From positions 480,001 through 544,000 of the forward strand of contig NZ_CM125436.1 of assembly GCF_052072235.1 (NCBI RefSeq): DNA of 64,000 nt. The letters are read 5' to 3'. This document shows positions 55,344 to 64,000 of this stretch, one piece after another. The position numbers and the translations under genes were made by a program. Position 1 is the first letter of the stretch. Each line of letters opens with the position of its first letter. The notes beneath the pieces were generated by a model. It had not been told where the DNA came from, did not search any database, and worked only from the letters and a program-made list of their open reading frames with translations. This DNA is from Brevibacillus_D fluminis_A (GTDB lineage: Bacteria > Bacillota > Bacilli > Brevibacillales > Brevibacillaceae).

Positions 55344-56624
55344 TTAGCGGGCGTCGGTGGTGGTCACGAAGTCTTGCGTATAGTAGTCGAGGTAGACGCC
55401 TACGCCTAGCTGACGGAACCCTTTTTCCAATATGTTTTTCCGGTGGCCCGGGCTGTTCATCCAGCTTTCATAGGCTTCAATCGCATCCGGAAAGCCTGCT
55501 GCGATATTTTCGCCGGCCATCTTGTAGGTCACACCCGCTTGTTTGAGCCGCTCGAATGGGTCCAGCCCGGTGATCGTCGAGACGTGGTCAAAATACTGAT
55601 TCATTTCCATGTCTTTGCTGTGCAGGCGCGCGACGTTGGCGGCAGAATCGAGTGCTGTGAGGGCAGGGAGCTTGTTGCGGTAGCGGATGACGTTGGTCAG
55701 ATCGAGAATTTGCCGCTCATGCGCGCTGTTCACGTACTCTTGCTGCTTGATAGAAAGCCGTGGTGGGTCAAAGTTGGGAGCAGTGCCTTGATACGTCCAT
55801 TTTGTTTCGAAAAAACCGCCCCGCAAAAGCGCCAATCGGTCGATTAAACGCAGGGCGGTTACGTTTGCGCTGTTTTGCTTGTCGAGGTAAAAAATGATCG
55901 GCGTTCCTTGGCTGATCACGAGCGGGCGATCTTTCGGCTGGTTGGTAATTTGGACATCGGCTTGCTGGAAGGAAAAGGAGACAATGGGTTGAATTGAGTA
56001 TTTACGGGAAAGAGATTGATAGGTTGTACCGATTCCTACGCCTTCAATCTGTGCGGTAGGAGCGTTTGAATACAGATCGACCACTTTTCCGTCCATGATC
56101 CCGATCTGCAAATAGCGGCTGAGATCGCGGTTGTAAATCCACCACTCATACCCGAGCTGAGCGGGTTCCTTGCGAGCGGGTGCTCCAAGGGCGGTCAGCA
56201 CCTCTTGTTGGCCCATGCCAAGAGATATGCCATAAAGCGAGGGGGCATCCGTCTTGGGAGCGGGTGCCGCAGCTGGTTTAGCAGGTTTGCTTGTCTTGGC
56301 AGGTTCGGCTTGAAGCGGCGCCATCGCCGGGACTGCCGCAGGTTTAGCGGGCCGTTCGCCAAGCCATACTGTAGAGGTGGCGGGGTCGATTCCGACAGGC
56401 TTGTTCAATTTTTGGCCGACAAGCGAAAGTGGTACATAGACAGTGCCTTGGTACGTGATAGCCGACGGCTGAGAGGCGCTCGTGTTTCCGATTGGCTTGC
56501 CGTCGATATACAAAGTGAGAGTGCGTTGCGTGACGTTGACTGGTGCCTGGTGACCGCCAGCGAAAATTTGCGAGATTGCCAGAGACACTACGAGAAGCAG
56601 GGCGGCGACAATCCATTTGCGCAA
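55344..56624 (-). CDS. Secreted CAP-domain protein with CAP-associated N-terminal domain
   Basis: 426 residues. Order: membrane/signal helix (about 4-22); copper-amine-oxidase-N-like segment (about 35-90; TLTLYIDGKPIGN); Pro/Ala/Lys linker; CAP-associated domain (about 130-270; YGISLGMGQQEVLTALGAP) as in B. subtilis YlbC; CAP/SCP domain (about 300-426; NVIRYRNKLPALTALDSAAN, HSKDMEMNQYFDHVS, GENIAAG, WMNSPGHRKNIL). Extracellular; activity unknown. AGGAGGG six bases upstream sets TTG 56624; an in-frame ATG at 56648 lies before that site. Confidence 0.9.
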   Translation of the reverse strand: MRKWIVAALLLVVSLAISQIFAGGHQAPVNVTQRTLTLYIDGKPIGNTSASQPSAITYQGTVYVPLSLVGQKLNKPVGIDPATSTVWLGERPAKPAAVPAMAPLQAEPAKTSKPAKPAAAPAPKTDAPSLYGISLGMGQQEVLTALGAPARKEPAQLGYEWWIYNRDLSRYLQIGIMDGKVVDLYSNAPTAQIEGVGIGTTYQSLSRKYSIQPIVSFSFQQADVQITNQPKDRPLVISQGTPIIFYLDKQNSANVTALRLIDRLALLRGGFFETKWTYQGTAPNFDPPRLSIKQQEYVNSAHERQILDLTNVIRYRNKLPALTALDSAANVARLHSKDMEMNQYFDHVSTITGLDPFERLKQAGVTYKMAGENIAAGFPDAIEAYESWMNSPGHRKNILEKGFRQLGVGVYLDYYTQDFVTTTDAR

Positions 56625-56810
56625 AGGTATCCCTCCTAAACGTTGCATGTAAAACTAGCTTTGCTCTTAACTATATGAGGAAAAGAGGTTGCTAGAACCC
56701 GAAATATTTTTCGGGACAGGAGCGGGCCGCCTGTGAAGCGAGCTGACAGGCTTTTTCCATTTCATGAAAATTGTAAAGATGGATTTCACACAAAAACTGC
56801 CGAAAACTAC

Positions 56811-56839
56811 TTGCAATGTGAGAGTCGATTCATTATTAT
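56811..56839 (+). promoter_or_regulatory. Sigma-A promoter of groESL
   Basis: TTGCAA, a 17-nt spacer and TATTAT, 12 bases upstream of the CIRCE operator. Confidence 0.8.
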
Positions 56840-56851
56840 AGGTATTGGGTG

Positions 56852-56878
56852 TTAGCACTCCTCTCCGGTGAGTGCTAA
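56852..56878 (+). promoter_or_regulatory. CIRCE operator (HrcA binding site)
   Basis: TTAGCACTC-9 nt-GAGTGCTAA, an exact match to the CIRCE consensus. It places groESL under the HrcA repressor, which needs GroEL for activity and so gives a heat-shock feedback loop. Confidence 0.97.
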
Positions 56879-56921
56879 CAACGAAATACACATCTACATA
56901 TTTTTGAGGAGGGTGTTTTTT

Positions 56922-57206
56922 GTGTTAAAGCCATTAGGTGACCGTGTGGTAATTGAAGCAATTTCCAAAGACGAAACAACCGCTAGCGGGATTGTTCTCC
57001 CAGACACAGCGAAGGAAAAGCCACAAGAAGGCCGCGTTATCGCAGTCGGTTCCGGTCGCGTAGCTGACAACGGCGAGCGCATCGCATTGGAAGTGAAAGA
57101 GGGCGACAAAGTCATCTTCTCCAAATACGCAGGTACTGAAGTGAAAGTGGACAACAAAGAACTGCTGGTTCTGCGTGAATCCGACATTTTGGCAATCATT
57201 GGATAA
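56922..57206 (+). CDS. groES: Co-chaperonin GroES
   Basis: 94 residues, standard length: LKPLGDRVVIEAISKDETTA, the mobile loop ASGIVLPDTAKEKPQEG and the end VLRESDILAIIG. It caps the GroEL ring during protein folding. Start is GTG 56922, fixed by GAGGAGGGTG; the open frame upstream runs through the CIRCE element and is not translated. groEL follows after 64 bases. Confidence 0.97.
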   Translation: MLKPLGDRVVIEAISKDETTASGIVLPDTAKEKPQEGRVIAVGSGRVADNGERIALEVKEGDKVIFSKYAGTEVKVDNKELLVLRESDILAIIG

Positions 57207-57270
57207 AGCGGCTTTATCCATTCGCAATACGTCGATATAATCCAAACGAACCTTAGGAGGTTGAGCTTTC

Positions 57271-58893
57271 ATGGCAAAACAAATTAAGTTCTCCGAAGAA
57301 GCGCGCCGTTCTATGCTGCGCGGTGTTGAAACACTTGCAAGCGCGGTTAAAGTAACCCTCGGTCCAAAAGGCCGCAACGTAGTATTGGAGAAAAAATTCG
57401 GTTCCCCGTTGATCACCAATGACGGCGTAACCATCGCGAAAGAAATCGAGCTGGAAGACGCTTATGAAAACATGGGCGCTCAGCTGGTTAAAGAAGTAGC
57501 GACCAAAACAAACGATGTTGCCGGTGACGGTACTACCACTGCGACTGTTCTCGCTTATGCGATGATTCGCGAAGGTCTGAAAAACGTTACAGCTGGCGCT
57601 AACCCAATGGTTATTCGCCGTGGTATGGAAAAAGCAGTTCGCGCTGCTGTTGAAGAAATCAAATCCATTGCAAAACCTGTTGAAAGCAAAGCTGCAATCG
57701 CACAAGTTGCTTCCATTTCCGCTGACGATCAAGAAGTGGGTAACCTGATCGCAGAAGCGATGGAAAAAGTGGGCAAAGACGGCGTTATCACTGTCGAAGA
57801 ATCCAAAGGCTTCAGCACTGAGCTGGAAGTCGTTGAAGGTATGCAATTCGACCGTGGCTATGCTTCCCCTTACATGATCACGGATACAGACAAAATGGAA
57901 GCTGTTTTGAACAATCCATACATCCTGATCACTGACAAGAAAATCGGTAACATCCAAGAGATCCTCCCTGTCCTCGAGCAAGTGGTACAAAGCGGCAAAC
58001 CGCTCTTGATCATTGCTGAAGACGTTGAAGGTGAAGCTTTGGCTACCTTGGTTGTGAACAAACTGCGCGGTACTTTCACAGCAGTTGCTGTTAAAGCGCC
58101 TGGCTTCGGCGATCGCCGCAAAGCGATGCTGCAAGACATCGCGATCTTGACCGGTGGTGAAGTGATTACGGAAGAATTGGGTCTCGACCTGAAAGCAACC
58201 AAAATCACTCAACTTGGCCGTGCAAGCAAAGTGGTTGTTACAAAAGAAAATACAACAATCGTTGAAGGTAGCGGCGAAAAGGCTGAAATCGATGGCCGCG
58301 TAGCTCAAATCCGTCAACAAATCGAAGATACAACTTCCGAGTTCGATCGTGAAAAACTGCAAGAGCGTCTGGCTAAATTGGCTGGTGGCGTTGCGGTTAT
58401 TAAAGTTGGCGCTGCGACTGAAACCGAATTGAAAGAGAAAAAACTGCGCATCGAAGATGCTCTGAACTCCACTCGTGCAGCGGTTGAAGAAGGTATCGTA
58501 CCTGGTGGTGGTACTACCCTGATCAACGCAGCTCATGCTGTTCAAGCAATCAAAGCTGAAGGCGACGAAGCGGTTGGTGTGTCCATCGTTCTGCGCGCTC
58601 TGGAAGAGCCAGTTCGTCAAATCGCAATCAACGCAGGTTTGGAAGGCTCTGTCATCGTAGATCGCCTGAAAAAAGAAGCTGTAGGCATCGGTTTCAACGC
58701 TGCTACTGAAGAGTATGTAAACATGCTCGAAGCAGGTATCGTTGACGCTGCGAAAGTAACTCGTTCCGCACTGTCCAACGCTGCTTCCGTAGCTGCAATG
58801 TTCTTGACTACCGAAGCGGTTGTTGCTGATAAACCGGAAGAAAGCAAAGCTCCTGCAGGCATGCCTGACATGGGCGGAATGGGCATGATGTAA
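57271..58893 (+). CDS. groEL: Chaperonin GroEL
   Basis: 540 residues. Standard motifs: LGPKGRNVVLEKKFGSPLIT, NDVAGDGTTTATVLA (ATP site), and the GGM-rich C-terminal tail MPDMGGMGMM. It folds proteins in the cytoplasm. The codon use is strongly biased, as expected for a highly expressed gene. CTTAGGAGGTTGAGCTTTC precedes the ATG. The long open frame on the opposite strand is a shadow of this bias. Confidence 0.98.
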   Translation: MAKQIKFSEEARRSMLRGVETLASAVKVTLGPKGRNVVLEKKFGSPLITNDGVTIAKEIELEDAYENMGAQLVKEVATKTNDVAGDGTTTATVLAYAMIREGLKNVTAGANPMVIRRGMEKAVRAAVEEIKSIAKPVESKAAIAQVASISADDQEVGNLIAEAMEKVGKDGVITVEESKGFSTELEVVEGMQFDRGYASPYMITDTDKMEAVLNNPYILITDKKIGNIQEILPVLEQVVQSGKPLLIIAEDVEGEALATLVVNKLRGTFTAVAVKAPGFGDRRKAMLQDIAILTGGEVITEELGLDLKATKITQLGRASKVVVTKENTTIVEGSGEKAEIDGRVAQIRQQIEDTTSEFDREKLQERLAKLAGGVAVIKVGAATETELKEKKLRIEDALNSTRAAVEEGIVPGGGTTLINAAHAVQAIKAEGDEAVGVSIVLRALEEPVRQIAINAGLEGSVIVDRLKKEAVGIGFNAATEEYVNMLEAGIVDAAKVTRSALSNAASVAAMFLTTEAVVADKPEESKAPAGMPDMGGMGMM

Positions 58894-58906
58894 TTCATGC
58901 TTATGG

Positions 58907-58941
58907 AAAGAGGCGAACCTTTGGTTCGTCTCTTTTTTTGT
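58907..58941 (+). terminator. Terminator after groEL
   Basis: AAAGAGGCGAAC pairs with GTTCGTCTCTTT around CTTTG (one mismatch), then a T tract. Confidence 0.88.
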
Positions 58942-58986
58942 GATCGTATAAGAATTACGGATGGTAATATGAAGTGTGGCGCCTAA

Positions 58987-59801
58987 ATGGGGCAGGCTGC
59001 TCATGCTGCTTGTGAGAAACGACGTAATCGCTTGATTTCTCGCGGCAAAGGGATAGCCGAACGTGAACAATACATTGCCGGGAAGGTGGCCCAAACCTGG
59101 ACTGTCGAGCAGATTGCCGGCCGGATGAGCCGAGAATGCCACGAACAGCAGTTGCGTTTAAAACCTTCTATCGCGGGCTGTATCAAGGTTTTCTGGTCCA
59201 AGGAGGTACTGCTTTTCTGCGACACAAAGGCAAACGCCGTGGTTTTGTCGAAACACGTGGCCGATTCAACGTAAGCTAGGCCATTTTGCAGCGTTCCAAA
59301 GAAGTGAGAAAACGTCAGAGTATTGGTCATTCGGAGCCGGATGCGGTTGGGGTGTTTCCGGTCGGGGAAAAGGAAAGCATGCGTCACTACGCTCGCTGGG
59401 CGCAGACTTGCTTCTATCTTGCCCTCTCTGGAGAAGGCCATTTCAGTGGTCGCGGATTCCTTTCCCGAGGGGGCGCTTCAAACAGCCACTGTTGATCAGG
59501 GGGATTTTTCCTGTTACGAACGGTTGGAGTTGGCATATGATCTAGCCATTTACTTTGCTGATCCTTACTCTTCGTGGCAACGGGGCACCAACGGAACGCA
59601 AATGGTCTTCTTCGGGAATTCTTCCCCAAAGGAAGGGACTGTGCCGAGGTCTCTGTGGAAGAGTATGCTCAAGCATTATATCTCATTAACAACCGTCCAA
59701 GAAAATGCCTGGGCTGGAAGGCGGCTCACGAATCATACATGGAAAGCTCTGTCGTACTAGGCTTGGCAATTCGTCATAAAGAAAACCCCCAGTTTGACTG
59801 A
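58987..59801 (+). pseudogene. Decayed IS30-family transposase
   Basis: Reading through three frames gives the parts of an IS30 transposase in order: VAQTWTVEQIAGRM; FRHKGKRRGFVETRGRF-like text; RSKEVRKRQSIGHSEPDAV (normally IGHWEADTV, first DDE Asp region); TVDQGD; IYFADPYSSWQRGTN; GLLREFFPKG; and YLINNRPRKCLGWKAAHE. At least three frameshifts and an in-frame stop divide them, and the N-terminal helix-turn-helix part is missing or worn away. Not functional. The terminator-like hairpin after it has been split by a small inverted-repeat element. Confidence 0.88.
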
Positions 59802-59959
59802 GGCCACTGAAAAAGTCCTCTTAGTTGAGCGAAACTAAATACGCAAAGAAAAACGAGCCTCTAGAATCGCTTCTAAGGCTCGTTTCACGTTCAGGGAGAC
59901 AGATTTGTACCCCCTAAAATCTTTTGATTTTCAAGAATCGGTAGTTTTTCAGTGGCCTC
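59800..59959. mobile_element. 160-bp MITE-like element with 15-bp terminal inverted repeats
   Basis: Ends are GAGGCCACTGAAAAA (59800-59814) and its perfect complement (59945-59959). An 8-bp target duplication, GTTTGACT, flanks it (59792-59799 and 59960-59967). Inside is a long hairpin (AAACGAGCCT near 59851 with AGGCTCGTTT near 59876). It has no coding capacity, so a transposase acting in trans is needed. The parent family is not certain; 8-bp duplications fit families such as ISL3, IS66, IS1595 or IS256. Confidence 0.85.
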
Positions 59960-60009
59960 GTTTGACTGGGGGTTCTAGAAAGCTTATTGATAAGTAGTGG
60001 TCCTTTGAA

Positions 60010-60240
60010 CTCGATGATACCAGGGAAGCTGGTCTGCCAACCGCTTACAAGGTATCAAGGAGGACGAAGGATGAACAACAGCAGTTTAGCACACGCAAAA
60101 AGGCAGGTAAAGCAGCCTTTTTAAGGGCCAGCCTGTGGTAGCACGCAGTTGGCAGACTTTCAGTTTGCCTTGGAAGCGCCCGCATGTAACATGTCCTTAC
60201 AGAGTTAATGGAAGCCACCAGCTAAGCCGGTGGTCATGAC
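60010..60240 (+). ncRNA. Structured RNA with pseudoknot, HEARO/OMEGA-like, without a nuclease gene
   Basis: Pairings that can be read directly: TGATACC (60015-60021) with GGTATCA (60051-60057); TCTGCCAAC (60033-60041) with GTTGGCAGA (60148-60156), which crosses the first and so forms a pseudoknot; AAAAAGGC (60097-60104) with GCCTTTTT (60115-60122); CACAcGC with GCcTGTG around that hairpin; and CCACC (60215-60219) with GGTGG (60229-60233), followed by TCATGAC. This layout recalls HEARO RNA, the OMEGA guide RNA of IscB, or the right end of an IS200/IS605 element. No iscB or tnpB is adjacent. Confidence 0.6.
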
Positions 60241-60324
60241 TGTTGTGGTGGTAAGGATTGCTGATATACGTTATGTTCGAAATAAACAAGTTTTCTTTTG
60301 GTTAAAAAAATATTCGATTTCTGC

Positions 60325-60353
60325 TTGCGTTCTGCAGCGATGTTTGCTAATAT
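60325..60353 (+). promoter_or_regulatory. rRNA operon promoter P1
   Basis: TTGCGT, a 17-nt spacer and TAATAT, about 240 bases before the 16S gene. Confidence 0.65.
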
Positions 60354-60408
60354 AGTTTTTGTCGCTTCTGGGACAAGGATGATTTAAAAAAACGAAATAA
60401 AAAAAGCC

Positions 60409-60438
60409 TTGACTCCAAATGGTGATGTGTGATAAAGT
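60409..60438 (+). promoter_or_regulatory. rRNA operon promoter P2
   Basis: TTGACT and TGATAAAGT (extended -10, spacer 18, or GATAAA with spacer 16), about 155 bases before the 16S gene. Confidence 0.7.
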
Positions 60439-60483
60439 TTAAAGGGTCGGCGCTGAAAAGCGAACGGCGCGAAATAAACGAAA

Positions 60484-60500
60484 TGCTCTTTGAAAACTGA
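60484..60500 (+). promoter_or_regulatory. boxA antitermination element of the rRNA leader
   Basis: TGCTCTTTGAAAACTGA matches the Bacillus rrn leader boxA. Confidence 0.8.
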
Positions 60501-60590
60501 ACAGCGAAAGCGAAAAGATAACGTGATTGTCCACGTGACATCACACAATGTAACAAGCCAAGCAAGTCTTGGAATCAGCTTCAACTCAAC

Positions 60591-62129
<1,539 letters not shown>

Positions 62130-62188
62130 ATGGAGATCTTTCGCTCGCTGTTCAGTTTTGAGGGAGCATGTAAGGGCACCCGAAACTC

Positions 62189-62265
<77 letters not shown>

Positions 62266-62289
62266 TTTTCACCTTCATATACCCATTAT

Positions 62290-62365
62290 GGGGCTGTAGC
62301 TCAGTTGGGAGAGCGCCTGCCTTGCAAGCAGGAGGTCATCGGTTCGATCCCGTTCAGCTCCACCA
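62290..62365 (+). tRNA. tRNA-Ala (anticodon TGC)
   Basis: 76 nt including encoded CCA. Acceptor GGGGCTG pairs with CAGCTCC; the anticodon TGC is at 62323-62325; the T arm has GTTCGATCC. Confidence 0.97.
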
Positions 62366-62383
62366 CTTTTCTCAAAAAAATGC

Positions 62384-62413
62384 TTGATTGCGATGGTGCA
62401 GATGTGATACATT
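62384..62413 (+). promoter_or_regulatory. Internal rRNA promoter before 5S, similar to P2
   Basis: TTGATT, an 18-nt spacer and TACATT with extended TGA. The segment shares CTTGA, GGTG and TGTGATA with operon promoter P2 at nearly the same offsets, which suggests it arose from a copy of P2. Confidence 0.55.
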
Positions 62414-62507
62414 AGTGCTTGTCGCTTTAAGCGGAAATAATCAATAAGGTCAGCTAAAAGCGCGACGTCCTGTCGCAACGCTGACACTAGCACATTCATG
62501 TGCATCG

Positions 62508-62624
62508 TCTGGTGATGATGGCGGAGGGGACACACCCGTTCCCATACCGAACACGGCCGTTAAGCCCTCCAGCGCCGATGGTACTTGTTCCGAAGGGGAC
62601 TGGGAGAGTAGGACGTTGCCAGGC
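62508..62624 (+). rRNA. rrf: 5S ribosomal RNA, placed between tRNA-Ala and 23S
   Basis: 117 nt. It starts TCTGGTGATGATGGCGGAGG, contains CCCGTTCCCATACCGAACAC (the conserved loop) and GGGAGAGTAGGACGTTGCCA, and its ends pair (CTGGT with GCCAG). It lies upstream of 23S instead of downstream. Confidence 0.95.
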
Positions 62625-62643
62625 GGAGATTTTTTGTCTCCAA
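62624..62643 (+). terminator. Weak hairpin after 5S
   Basis: GGAGA and TCTCC enclose TTTTTTG. It could be a processing stem or a leaky terminator; a boxA-like TTCCTTGAAAACTGG follows at about 62656. Confidence 0.35.
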
Positions 62644-62772
62644 ACGCAGTTTTTTGTTCCTTGAAAACTGGATAACGCAAGTATTGCTAAGGATTTACAT
62701 TGAAGTACAATTTGTACTGATCATGATGAGAAGCGTATGGAGATGGAAGAAAAACGCTCCGCGTTTTCCTGT

Positions 62773-64000
<1,228 letters not shown>

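Noticed and set aside
57253..59142. 629-residue open frame on the minus strand opposite groEL
   Set aside because: It is a shadow of the strong codon bias of groEL: no ribosome site, phenylalanine/serine-rich nonsense text, and it runs past the groEL terminator.

Overview
The window is chromosomal DNA of a spore-forming, low-to-mid GC Gram-positive bacterium. It is most likely a Brevibacillus or a close Paenibacillaceae relative. The 16S rRNA text reads as Brevibacillus-like to me. Other pointers are a gamma-type SASP, CmpA, a bacilliredoxin, FosB (a bacillithiol enzyme), an SLH-anchored wall protein, a SAM-I riboswitch, a CIRCE-controlled groESL operon and a sigB module. The gene order acpS-ydcC-alr-ndoAI-ndoA-rsb/sigB-tex-cmpA-sprT-thiL-tsaE-tsaB-rimI-tsaD-ydiF-tat-groESL matches the corresponding Bacillus subtilis region closely. 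Species assignment is inference from memory, not from a search.

Bases 1-30 kb hold mixed metabolic and envelope genes: the end of an SLH protein; an MFS pump with its ArsR-type regulator; metY under a SAM-I riboswitch; cydAB-type oxidase genes, a rhodanese, a YtkA-like lipoprotein and a Sco copper chaperone; RNase J; a bacilliredoxin and an aldo/keto reductase; ecsAB; a second MFS transporter; an orphan OppA lipoprotein; two small genes, one of which appears to lack any standard start codon; a wall amidase and a GerM-like lipoprotein; an orphan pstB; an ArsB-type pump; fosB; a three-gene GMC-dehydrogenase operon; an ArsR regulator; and the gamma SASP.

Bases 28.5-59 kb are the conserved backbone. 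It is interrupted between ydcC and alr (30.2-34.5 kb) by an AT-rich pair of secreted-protein genes, an IS256-family transposase remnant, a possible 18-residue peptide gene, and a Fur-box-controlled secreted protein. The sigB module has rsbT, rsbU, rsbV and rsbW but no rsbR, rsbS or rsbX. A cluster of six DnaA-box-like 9-mers lies just downstream of tsaD. It is followed by a large membrane protein with an alkaline-phosphatase-like outer domain. Then come ydiF, folate and molybdopterin genes, tatAC, a CAP-domain protein and groESL.

Bases 58.9-64 kb begin with a decayed IS30 transposase. A 160-bp inverted-repeat element with an 8-bp target duplication sits in the loop of its terminator. Next is a pseudoknotted RNA-like segment resembling HEARO/OMEGA RNA. 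After it an rRNA operon starts in the order 16S-tRNA-Ile-tRNA-Ala-5S-23S (23S cut by the window end). Placing 5S before 23S is unusual, and a promoter very like the operon's own P2 precedes the 5S gene.

The strongest candidates for something new are the orphan structured RNA, the rRNA operon layout, the Fur-controlled secreted chelatase-like protein, the GMC operon with a four-helix membrane partner, and the gene with an apparent AUC start.
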